From Cryptomeria japonica (taxonomy: Eukaryota > Streptophyta > Pinopsida > Cupressales > Cupressaceae): a stretch of DNA of 64,000 nucleotides. A model generated the notes under the pieces. That model was not told the origin of the DNA. It saw only the letters and a program-made list of their open reading frames with translations, and searched no databases. The stretch spans positions 404,419,389-404,483,388 of the forward strand of contig NC_081408.1 of the NCBI RefSeq assembly GCF_030272615.1, in the 5' to 3' direction. This document shows positions 10,640-21,438 of this stretch, one piece after another. Position 1 is the stretch's first letter; each line of letters opens with the position of its first letter. A program made the translations under genes and the position numbers.

Positions 10640-11992
10640 ATGGAAGGCTACAAAAAATCTCGAAAGATTGTGGATCTTCAAGAAGAGCTGGATAATGCAA
10701 ATCAAGTGATTGTAGACATGCAGAGGCAAATGCAAAAATCTTTGAAAGTAAGGAGAAGATTATCTGATGACTTGCAGGATTCTCAAGAGCTAGTGGAACA
10801 AATCGAGACATCATCTGAGAACAGTATATCTAAAGAAACTGAAGAAATGATTGGAATGTTGAAAGAAAAGAACAAAGCATTGGCTGATCAACTAAATGAA
10901 ATGAAAAGAGAACATGAACATTTTAGTACACAAATGACTGAAAATCTAAATGCATTAAGGAGAGATGAGGATAAAGCAAGAGATCTACAAAGAGAGAAAC
11001 AACAACTTGAAGCTCTAGTATCTGATAAGGATGATGAAATCATAAGGTTAACTGGTATTCAACAAAATATGGCAGATCAACTAGGTTATGCTCATCATGA
11101 AGCAATTCTGAAGAATGATGAAAATCAATCATTGAAACTTGAAGTATCAAGGTTGACTGGTGAACTTGAAACAGAAAAGAAATCCAAAGAATCATTGGAG
11201 AAAAGTTATGAAGCATCAAAGATGTTGGATGAGCAACTGAATACAAGAAGACTCTACAAAGATGGAGGACTTGGTTACAAAGGAAAAGACTCTACCGAGA
11301 AAGGAATTAATACTACCAAGAGAGGAGAATCATCAAAACAAGCTGGAAAAAGAAATAACATCAAAAGGAAGAAGCCTATTTGCTACTACTGTGGAAATCA
11401 AGGTCATACTGCCAATATATGCCAGATTAGAAAAGTTAAGCAACCGAATATCTCTAAGTCCAATGGATATTGTTATAATTGCAAAAAATATGGTCACATA
11501 CCTAATCAATGTAGGACAAAGTCTGTTAACAACCATCAGAAGGCAAAATTCAAAGGGGTTTGTAAAAACTGCAATAGATATGGACATAGTACCGAGAAGT
11601 GCTAGTTTAAGCAAAAGAACTATATGAAGTATCCACACCGAGAAAACACTAGAGGTTGCCGAACTTGAATAGATTCTTACAGACAATATGTAGCAGTACC
11701 ATGGGATTAAAATACAAGGATATGGTATGAATGTTGTGGAAGATATGGACATATAAGTGCCAACTATTTTATAAGGTTTGGAATGACCAACCGGAGATCA
11801 TGGAGAAATCCCGGTATGACATGTTTTCATTGTCACAAAGCTGGACATTTAGCTGGAGATTGCAGAGATCAACCGAGAAGAGACACTGAGGAGATAAAAG
11901 AAAAATTCAAGATGATTTGGAAAAAGAAAGAAATTATGTCTGATGAAGAAAGCACCTTACCTATCGAGTTAGGTGCACCTATTTCAAATTAG
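10640..11992 (+). pseudogene. gag: Element H gag: coiled-coil protein with five CCHC-type zinc knuckles
   Basis: The first ATG after the PBS is at 10640. Residues 1-225 are mostly heptad-rich Glu/Lys/Leu sequence predicted to form a long coiled coil, in place of a recognisable globular copia gag domain. Three good knuckles follow (CYYCGNQGHTANIC from residue 248, CYNCKKYGHIPNQC from 278, CKNCNRYGHSTEKC from 308). A fourth is damaged, with two cysteines changed to tyrosine at about 11726-11770. A fifth is CFHCHKAGHLAGDC from residue 395. An in-frame TAG at 11603 and two later stops interrupt the frame. The product would package RNA in virus-like particles. Five knuckles is high for a copia gag. 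An open frame also extends upstream into the LTR, but the post-PBS ATG is the sensible start. Confidence 0.85.
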
Positions 11993-12491
11993 TCAAGAAA
12001 AGGTATGAAGGGACTGCATTCTTTAAAAGTTAAATCATAACAGTTCCTATTTTATTATGAACAAAATTCAAAATCTGCGTAGTTAAGATGCAATTAGAAA
12101 AGTTTGCATACTATAAAGGAAACCTATCAAGTCGGTTAACAAAGCAAAGTTGGATACTTGGTAAAAACAAAAAATGAAGTAAATCAGTAAAAGGTGAACC
12201 GAGTGCATTGAATATCTTGACCTAACTTGCACAGAGCCCGATAAGGTATTTTTGAGTACTTAAAAGTGTTTTCATGGTCATTATCATTCACCCAAGTTTT
12301 CGAGAAGCAGAGCAGAGCGAATCAAAGCGACCAAACTTCATTCAGAGTGAATTTCAAGGTATTTACATCAATCTATTCACATTGTTTAGTTGGTTTCTGA
12401 TCTAGTCAAATTGCTAGTGTCTACTGAGTGTGAAGAGTAAGTCACTTGTAAACCCTAAGTTTAACCTGTCAAATTTTAGTTGAGATCTACC
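11993..12491 (+). other. Non-coding spacer of element H between gag and the second ORF
   Basis: There is no coding sequence and no trace of protease, integrase or RT. The last part (12301-12491) looks like a leader. A possible 5' splice site AAG/GTATTT at 12358/12359 and a 3' site ATTTTAG at 12479 would define a 121-nt intron just before the next ATG. The splicing is inference only. Confidence 0.5.
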
Positions 12492-15400
12492 ATGGCGCCC
12501 AAGATCCAAGACCCTGTAGTTGTCCAAAATGTAGAGAAGCCATCTCTGAAGTATTCCCTAACTCCTAAAGTCGCCTCAGAACCAGATGATAAAACTACAT
12601 TTTCACTCATCCTGGATCGAGTCTTATTGGTAGAAGATGTCAGATTCTTTACCAAGTGCCGTGTTGAGTAACTCGGTCATGTAGAGATTAGTGACACATA
12701 TGATGAACTGTGCACTGACAACAAACTGGATAGTAAATTTGAACATATTAGAATCAAGGGATTAACTGAAGCCCTAGTCTATCCTCGTGTGTTCAAACCC
12801 CAATGGGTTAAGTTTTTATTAAGCAGAGTACATGATGATTTCATGTGGCTACAAGAGCAATCATTCAAGATCACGAAGGAAGTCATTCACCTGATCACCG
12901 GATATCCCATCTACGATCATGCTCGTGCATAGAAAATGATATCACAAAAGGAGCTAATCAGTCTAACTGGAGTAGAATATGATTACCGAGACTGAAATTG
13001 AATAATGTCATTGATGTTGAACTAAAATTTGCAATCAGAGTCATTGGTTACTGTTTCTTCCAATTTGCAAGGGAAAACAGTGTACCATGTGCTGTAGTGG
13101 ACCTGGCCTACAAAATAGTAAAGAAGGGAATGAAAGTAGACTTATGTGAAGTGCTACTAAAGAACTTATTTGAGAACCTAAACACAATAAGGAAGCCGAA
13201 GAAGAAAAACTCGACAAACACAATCAAGTTCGGTTCACTACTTGTCTGTATGTTTTTCTATTTTGAAAAGTTCTTTCCCTCAGTCGGTAAAGTAGTATGG
13301 GAGCTACACCGACCTATCACCCATCAGATCAATGATTACATCAAGAAGTTAGGAGATGACTTTAATGATGTCATGGATGATTACTTTAGCAAATTCCAAG
13401 AGAAAATGTAGAACAGGTACAGGATCCCACCACAGCTGGTCGAAAAATACAAGGACAATATGTGTTTTGAAGTTGACACTGATTATTGCTATGTAAATGC
13501 TGTTGAACCAAGGATTCAGTCGTTGCAACCAATGGGTTATGAAATTGATTATGATATCACACAACAACAAATTGATGCCTACCTATCATTGCCAAGGCAT
13601 GCAACTGAACTAAGGTATGGAACCTATGTAGAGGTGAAGGAGAAAGTAAAAATGAGCATTGTAGTTCCTAAGACTACAAGGAAAGCTACAAAGATGATAA
13701 AAGCTTTATCTAAGAAATTCAGAGAAGAATCCTCATCTACACCTGTCAAAGGCAATCTTGCCATTACCGAGGAAGAATCAGAAGCACAGGAGGCTGCAAT
13801 AACATTGAGCACATAGTTGCCAAAGGGAAAAGTTCTAAAAAGAAAGAAACAAGACATAACAAAGGCCTTGCCAACTCCACCAACAAAGAGACCCAACACC
13901 AGAGCATCAGCTGCATCACCGAGCAAGAAACAAAAGACTATTGCCATTCCTAAGGTAACAAAGACTTACTAGAAATCTACTTGGAGACTCATTTTGGCAA
14001 AAGAGTCGAGTGATACAGAGTCTGATGATGCTAACAAATTCCTGATTGTGAAGAGCAAAAAGGCAAACATTCACAGTGTTGAAAACTTTTGTGCCAATCT
14101 TAAGGAATACAGTGGATTTGTAGGATTCAGATATGTTAAGTATGAGTCTAGGAACAATGATGAGAAATGAAAGATTGAAGAAGCTGTCATATGTACACTT
14201 CTGAAGTTTCGGTTAGCACCATTATAACTAGCAAACTCACTCTCGAGTGAACTCTACTCACATATTGATAACAGATGGAAATATGCAATGGATTCAAAGA
14301 GACAAATAAGAGAAAGAAGTCTTGTCCATTTATTTCCTGACATGTCCATAGCTGAAATCATGGAGCATTTGTCCACATACAATTCAAAATTTCTTGTGAA
14401 ACAAAGAGCCTTAAAATTGATGAATGGGCTATATATTGATGTGGAGAATGAGACTAAGGCCAAGTGGCAGGAGATCTTCAAACAAAAGGATGTCGGTGAA
14501 CAATCTCAAATTGAAATTGTTGATGTCACCGAGCAAGGTCCAGATGTCACCGAGCAAGGTCCAGACCCGGTTGACACAATACAAATTGATGAAGATGTAA
14601 TGGATGAAGCCGCACCGGAGCAAGAAATGATTGAAGGCACCACTTATGCAAAACTTGTGTTTAGTGAATTGGTCTTAGAACAAGTTCAGCCTTATCCACC
14701 GGTGAAGCCAACAGTCCCAATCGAAGCTCCCAAGGACACCGAACAAGTTACCGAAGGTAACAAATCTGAAGTTGCAGAAGATACAAGTAATAAGTCTGAA
14801 GCTGCAGCAGACATAACAAAAGATCAATCATCTCAAGCACAGACAAGCACAACAAATATTACAGCAGAGACCCCTATCACCAAGCCATCCAAAGACACTA
14901 CAACTGCTCTAGGAACAGTGCAAAGTCTTGCATCTATCGAGCAACCTACCGAGGGACAGCAAGCCTCACAAGCACTTGTCTTAGTGCCCCAGACAAAAGG
15001 AAAAGAGAAGAAGGTGAGAAAGCATGGTTTTAAATTTGACTTATCTAAACCGATCGTGTTGCCCAATGTCGACATCTCCAAATTAAAAGGGAAAGCACTT
15101 ACTGAATTTGGTGAACTATGCAAAGCAAAGGCCAAATAGGAGAAACAACTAGCAATACAGAAAAAGAACAAGGTAATTCAAAAGGTTAGGACACTGCTCA
15201 CAAAAATGCTACCATCAACAACAGTGTCAACTGATGCAGCCATCCATATTCAGTTGGATGAACTCCTTAATTAGATTGAAACATCTGGAGTTGATGCATC
15301 CAAATACCTAAGCAAGCTCAAGGATAAAGAGCTCACAGCAAAAATGATAGAGGAAGTCCAAAAATCAATTGTTGTTGGCAAGGTAAAACTTGTCAAATTC

Positions 15401-15889
15401 ATTGTTGAGTTGTCCCCTCAACTCAAGCACATTCTTTATTTATTCCAGAAATTGTGTACATTTTCTTTATTTATTAAAGACATCAAAAATAAAACTGATG
15501 CAATTGAGAAAGAGATCACCGATCTCTCATCCAAGTTGACCACTGAGCCTAATTTAGTTTAGAATTTTTACAAAAAGCTACAAAAGCTCATGGCTCAACA
15601 GTTAGAACTGAGGAATGAAGAGCATAAAATTAGGATGGATATAATGACTTTTCAAACATTATTCCTTCCTCATCTCTCATCAGTCCAAGAGCAGCTCAAC
15701 TGAGCTACAAGCTTATCAACTACCCAAGAGGGAAGCACTCTTGATGGATTGATATCACTCTTATCTAATATTCAAGCACATAACTCATTAATGGAAAGTC
15801 TCAAGGACTCACTCTCAGTCACCCTCACTGACGTCCGGACCAAGTATAAGACTATTTTTGATCAGTTACTGCCTCCGGATGCAAATTAA
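12492..15889 (+). pseudogene. Element H second ORF: large 3' protein of unknown function
   Basis: The ATG at 12492 (MAPKIQDP) lies in a good context (accATGG). The frame runs about 1,130 codons with one frameshift near 12990 and several TAG/TGA stops (for example 12669, 12931, 13409, 13813, 15137). Domains in order are: an N-terminal globular part with FKITKEVIHLITGYP (about 12860-12905); a conserved mid-region (12998-13411); a basic patch rich in K/R and serine (13640-13960); a block shared with G (14240-14480); a Glu/Thr/Pro-rich acidic linker; and a helical C-terminus (15200-15870). I cannot name the family. Its place between the gag region and the mPPTs matches the env-like ORF of Sireviruses, but no membrane anchor is evident. 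Confidence 0.7.
14522..14563 (+). repeat. Tandem duplication of 21 bp within H's second ORF
   Basis: Two perfect, directly adjacent 21-bp copies beginning gatgtcaccgag encode a duplicated DVTEQGP heptapeptide and keep the frame. They lie at the start of the acidic linker. Confidence 0.9.
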
Positions 15890-16258
15890 GTTTTTAATGT
15901 TTGTCAAAAAGGGGGAGTAATATTATGTTACTACACAGAGGAAAGCCCAGCAAAGGGGGAGTAATTCTACACTTGGAGAGTAGTACAGTTTTGATAACAC
16001 AATTTTGAGTATTGTATACATGGGGAGTATACCGAGCAGAATATACAAAGCATTCATAGCACACAAGTACAAAATAGAACCGAACATGCAAAATTCAGAG
16101 TTATGTACAGGATAATGATAAGGGGAGTATATCTGCATATACTATTGACTATTGTACATATTGTCAAGTATAGTCATTTTGTCAAGTATATAGTTTTTTG
16201 AGTTATGACTTTGTAAGTAGTTTTTGTCAAACATCTTAACTAATGTCAAAAGGGGAGA
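15890..16258 (+). other. Element H 3' region with multiple polypurine tracts
   Basis: Purine tracts lie at 15906-15917 (AAAAAGGGGGAG), 15952-15961 (AAAGGGGGAG), a weaker one near 16120, and the LTR-proximal AAAAGGGGAGA at 16248-16258. There is no ORF. The sequence between tracts is AT-rich. Confidence 0.8.
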
Positions 16259-16259
16259 T

Positions 16260-17454
16260 TGTTACTACTTATCAAATTGCCATTAGTTTCATATCCAAAG
16301 TCATATTATATTCTAGTCGGTTAGTATTACTGAATCATGTAGTCGGTACACACAGAGAAGCTGGTATGAACAGTCTAGTCGGTTACTGAAGAAATCAGTC
16401 ATAGAACATAGTATTCACAGAGTTGTTTACTGAGTAAAGATCCATGGCTACCGAGTGGTAAAGTTAACTCACCGAGTTGATATTCACCGAGTGAAACGTT
16501 TTACTAGATACATTGAACCTGGACATGCACATGAAAACATGTTACAAGATCGAGGCACATCTAACCATTTTTGCATTGGAATTGCACTATGAGATTGTGT
16601 ATGATTACAAGGCCAATCTAACCTATGAGATATTTTGTTTAGTTATTCATTCAAAGAATCTTTTTGTAAGATCGAAGCAATGAATCAGATCACTGCTGTA
16701 AGAGATCTATATATACAGCATGATTCTAGGGTTAGATATATGACATGATATGATGTGATAAGAGATGCAATGAGATAGCAGTGTGTATGCATGAAGGAAG
16801 ACTATTACAGAGACATAGAGAGGTCACCAAGAAGGTTATCAGTGAACAGTCGAAGAACAAAGTAAACAGAAGGGTTTACCGAGTTTCATTATGGGTTACC
16901 GAGGTATGCTACAAGCTAGGTAATCTTATTCAGAGCACATAGAGTCTGCTTTAACATTTCAGATGTAAAGTTGTAGATATTTGTAATGATTATATTGTAA
17001 TATTTTGAAGTTGTAAGAGAAACCTTTAACAGGGTAAAAGACTCTAACCAAGACTATAAATTGTAAATCCTTTAACCAGGTGCTACACTCATATAGTGCT
17101 GTAAAAATCCTTTAGTAAGGTAGATCTAACTGATCTTAATACTCCTAACAGGGTAAGCTATCAAAAATAGCTAAATGTAGCTCTAACCGAGCATTCTTTA
17201 TTATTGCAGTAGTGAAGTTGTGGGTGCCATCCCCACCGCAGTTTTTCTCTCTAACCAAGAGTTTCTGCGTGACCAAAATATATGTGTTATGGAGTGAATC
17301 ATGTATGATTGTTATCTGTTGATTATAGTTTTATTTTATGTTAATGCACTATTCTGTTTATGCATAACAGTAAGGTTATTACAAAAGAAAAGTTTTGGAG
17401 TACTGATTCACCCCTCCCCTCTCAGTACATTAGCTTTCTATATTGGGCCTAACA
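16260..17454 (+). repeat. Element H 3' LTR
   Basis: This copy starts TGTTACTACTTATC and ends gggcctaaca. It has the TATA box at 16708-16715 and the U5 C-rich motif at 17404-17426, and is followed by gatat at 17455-17459. Confidence 0.93.
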
Positions 17455-17827
17455 GATATTGGATTTACATAATCCATTTTTGTAAGTTAGTGAGACTTCC
17501 CTTTTGTATTTAAGCAGTGAGCTTTAGGTAGTTGGCCTTCCTGCATATGTAGGCCCCTATTGTAAGTAATATTCACTTATAGGCTAGTGAGCGAATATTG
17601 TGGGTCACAAATCCCACCGAGCTTTTCCCACACCGGGTTTCCTCATTAAAAATATTGTGTTATGGTGTGCTTTCTATGTTGTGGTTATTGATCTTATTTA
17701 CTGCATTATTTTTGGTTTACCGGTACACTATTTTGGCATGCAGTTCATTTAATAAGTTGAGAAAATCCATACAACGGTTAGATATTGATTCACCCCCCCT
17801 CTCAGTATCTTTGGGAATCCTAATAGG

Positions 17828-19563
17828 GCCATCAAGGAAGGACCTATACTTAAGTCTCCTGATTTCTCTAAACCTTTTCAAGTATTTTCTTTCGCTTCAT
17901 TTTTATTGCTGTAGTTATGTTACAAAAGAATGGTGAAGGCCATGAGTAACCAGTGGAATTTTTTAGCAAGACACTATAGGCTTCTGAGTTAAATTATAAT
18001 ATAAATGAGAAACAAGCATATGCCCTAGTAAAAACTGTGAAATATTTTAGACCGTATTTAGTGGGAGCTAATGTCATTGCGTATGTCCCTAATACAATAG
18101 TCAAAGATATTTTCAGATAGACTGAAACTACTGGGAGAAGATGCAGATGGATCAATCAAATTTAGGAGTTCAACATTGATATCCAAATTACTAAATTGGT
18201 AAGAGGTCAAGGATTGGCTAAACTAATGATAGAATCAAATTTGGAAGTAACACAGATAAATCAAATAGAGTTAGAGGAGGCTCAAATAAGCATTGAGATG
18301 TGTCCTTGGTATAAGAATATTGTCTATTATTTAAAACACATGAAATGTCCAGAGGATTTGAATGACATTCAGAAAGAGAACTTAAGCTTCAGGAATCTAG
18401 GTATGTATTGCTCAAAGGTGATTTGTATTGGAAAAATAGGGATGGTATCCTCTTATTTTGTTTGGATGTTTATCAAGCTCAATCTATTTTAAAATAATTG
18501 CATGAAGGTGTATGTGGGGGCCATTTTTTCAGAAAAAACTACTGCCCATAAAATAATCAACATCGGTTATTATTGGCCACAAGTCTTTAAGGACTGTCAT
18601 ACATATATTAGAAAATGTGAGGCTTGCCAGAAATTTTCAGGAAAACTTAAATATGATGGAGCTCTTCCACTTAGACCCATGCAAACTGAAGAACCTTTTC
18701 AGATATGGGGTGTTGACTTCATAGGATAAATTGCAAACAAATCCAGTGGAGGACACAAATGGATTTTGGTAGCCACTGATTACTTTACCAAGTGGGTAGA
18801 GGCAATTCCTACAAGGTAGGCTACAAGTAAGGTGGTAACAAAATTTCTTTTGGAAAATATATTGACAAGATTTGGGGTTCCCCACAAGATTGTTGTAGAC
18901 AATGGGATGTGTTTTAGATCCAAGGAATTTGCTGATTTTTGTGAAAGTTATGCAATCACTTTGTCATATTCATCACCTTATCATCCCTAGGGGAATGGAC
19001 AAACGGAATCTAGTAACAAAAACTTATTAAATATCATCAAAAGGATGTTAGGTTACAATAAAAGGGCATGGGATTCAAATTTGAATTTGGTAGTATGGGC
19101 AGATAGAGTAGCAATCAAGAAATCCATAGGATTTGCTCCTTATCAGCTTGTTTATGATAAATAAGCAAGGTTGCCCTTGAACAACCTACTCCTAGTGTAT
19201 AAATTTGTCTCAGAGGAGTACTTAGAAGATATCAGTTTCATGGAAGATAGGCTGGTATAGTTGGTTGAATTGGATGAGTACAGAAGAGAGGCTCAAGAGA
19301 AAAATATACAGAAGCAGAAGATGGTAAAAGCATTACATGATAGGAAGGCTTCCGATAGAACTTTTGAAGAAGGAGAATGGGTGCTCAAATAGAATGCAAA
19401 AGACTAGGATAGGGGAAAGCATGGAAAATTCAAAGCACTTTGGCTAGGACCATACATCATCATGGATAAAGGAGGAGAAAATTCATATTTCTTGCAGAAC
19501 ACTCAAGGTAAAATTCAGAAATTTCCAGTACATGCTCAATATCTCAAGCATTTTTTCTCTTAA
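17828..19563 (+). pseudogene. pol: Element T: RNase H and integrase of a Ty3/gypsy polyprotein
   Basis: The fragment begins abruptly after G's LTR with AIKEGPILKSPDFSKPF, the RT/RNase H connection. EKQAYALVKTVKYFRPYL and a GRRCRWINQI segment follow, then a histidine/cysteine zinc-binding stretch (TAHKI ... CEACQ). The integrase core has Asp in WGVDFIG, Asp in VVDNGMCF and Glu in GNGQTESSNK, so the D-D-E residues are intact. A C-terminal GPYII module follows. About ten stops interrupt it, six of them TAG where Gln CAG is expected (for example P-stop-GNGQ and I-stop-EF). The native stop is TAA at 19561-19563. Everything 5' of this part of pol has been lost. Confidence 0.92.
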
Positions 19564-19704
19564 GGAGCAGGGAGTTTTTCTTGTACTATAGTAGTGCAGT
19601 TTTCCTTTGTTGTTTAATTTTGTTTATTGTTTGGTCTACTTTCCAGAGATAGCTGAGATCTTGCTATGTCCCTAAAAAGAACATACATCCCCAGAAAGAG
19701 CCAT
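19564..19704 (+). other. Element T 3' untranslated region before the 3' LTR
   Basis: This is a short stretch with a weak purine tract (ccagaaagagccat) just before TGTTAG. There is no ORF. It shows that the LTR follows the pol stop by only about 140 bp. Confidence 0.6.
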
Positions 19705-20211
19705 TGTTAGCACATATTTTTGCAGAATATTTTGTGCTATTTATTTGATGTTTTATATATACATTTTCATCACAAGGGCATTTATTGCTGGATTGTATGT
19801 GCAGGAGGTATGCTACAGTACCAGACAAATCTCACTGTGACCTATTTTTCAGAATTGGATAGGTACCGCTAGGGCATGCTAAGGATTAGCACTAAATAGG
19901 GACTACATGAGGAAATTTCATCATGACAATATTGGGTTCTAATAAGGCATTCTCTAGGCCTATGTGATAGTCTTTGTCATTTATTAGCACATATTAAGTT
20001 TCCATAAAAGGTTGCAAGTGCAAATGATATATGAAGAGGAGCATGATTAGCATAATTGACAGGTTAGAGTTATCGACATAAGTTACCCCGACAAGACCGA
20101 CTAGCATAAATAATGAAGGATATCGACATAACCTACATCGATGAAGGATAATGTAATGTATACGGTGGAAATATCATCGGGTTGTCAGAAAATGTCATTT
20201 CATGCTACCCC

Positions 20212-20915
20212 GATACCTGATGGGCTAGATGGCAAAGGCAGTATCATCGACATGACTTACTCCGATGAGGCAATACTAAAAGGTAGAAATAATAAGTCAT
20301 CAAGATAACTCAAATCATCGATGAGAGGAGTTTTGGGATACGCTGATACCCGATGAGGAAGACAAACCCAAGCACAAAGGAGGAGGTTATTGGCATAACC
20401 TACACCGAGGAAGGAAAATGTAGAGAAGATGTTTTTTGAAGTGATTAGGACATCGAACAATGTAATAAAAAGCTACCCCGATACCCGATAGGGTATATAT
20501 CATGGCGGGTGGAAATAAGGTCTCATCGGGATAGCCTACATTGAAAGAAGTGACTAAAAGAGCAACAAGGTGAAGTCATCAGGATGACATTGACTCTTCG
20601 AAGGAAGACATTTTCCGCTATGCTGATACCCGATGAGGAATCTGAAATGGTTATCAGGATGGAGACCTCATCGGGGAAGCATAAGCCGATGGACCTGAAA
20701 ATAAGCAGGCTAGAGCCCAATATCATCGAGTCATCAGAGAAAAATAGGAAGGGCTGTCCCGATACCCGATAAGTTTTGCAACACGATGAACAAGAGGGAG
20801 GTGTCATTGGGGAATCATATGTCGATAAATCGAAGAGGTAAAAATAAGTGCAAGCATGAGGTAAATGTCACCGGGTCATCGAAGAAACATAAAATGAGTT
20901 GTTCCGATACCCGAT
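20212..20915 (+). repeat. Degenerate tandem array of about 140-bp units, six copies (T 3' LTR)
   Basis: GATACCCGAT or a one-base variant starts at 20212, 20345, 20480, 20625, 20761 and 20906 (spacing 133, 135, 145, 136, 145). Each unit also has ATCGG-type motifs complementary to the CCGAT anchor. The unit at 20345 has no counterpart in the 5' LTR, an apparent gain or loss of exactly one unit. Confidence 0.85.
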
Positions 20916-21438
20916 AAAGTGACCCGATGTAACAAATGAGATACGGATTACTAAGGAGGATTCATCGAAATAAATTTTCACTATCGAAGGAACATATTTG
21001 GAGCTATGCCAAAAAACGATGGGCAGAATGCCACGGAGGAATAAAAGGAGGGTATATTGGAATGTCATACGTCGATGTGACATAAAGGTGAAAGTAGAAT
21101 ATAGCCAGAAGGCAAAGTGATCGGTGAGACTTATACCAACTGAAAGGATGGGTGGCGCCAACTGATTGAATTATTGGAAAAGTTATGTCCATTAGCCATT
21201 GAGAAATTTGATTGCAAATGGATCGACCCACCATTATTAAATGCAGAGAATGGGTAGATTGGTGTTTGCACGAGGTAAATCATAGCAGGATTTCAATTGA
21301 GTAAATGCTTCTAGTCTGTCAAATCCATATACAATGAGTCAGTACAAGGATTTTGCATAACAATTTGAAGCTAACAAAGAGATTGAAGCAAAGTTAAACT
21401 ATAGAGAATCGAACTGCAGAAAGCTTAAGGATTCAAAT

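Larger units (their letters stand above)
9379..17454 (+). mobile_element. Element H: nearly complete non-autonomous (pol-less) Sirevirus-like LTR retrotransposon
   Basis: H is 8,076 bp, with 1,196/1,195 bp LTRs, a perfect initiator-Met PBS, a gag with several zinc knuckles, a second large ORF, several PPTs and an exact gatat duplication. No protease, integrase, RT or RNase H is present: only about 500 bp of non-coding sequence separates gag from the second ORF. It must have used enzymes from another element. Its U5 motif and PPT arrangement match the copia elements Y, Z and G. About 40 differences between LTRs by eye (about 3%), mostly transitions, make it one of the youngest layers. Confidence 0.92.
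9024..17825 (+). repeat. Element G 3' LTR, split by element H
   Basis: The LTR begins TGTTAGAAAATTC after the PPT. It runs to 9378, is interrupted by H (9379-17454 plus the duplicated gatat), and continues 17460-17825, about 721 bp in all. Near its end is GATTCACCCCCCC followed by CTCTCAGT (17787-17806), the same U5 motif as in H, Y and Z. It ends at cctaata, probably a decayed CA end, where T's RNase H coding begins. Confidence 0.8.
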
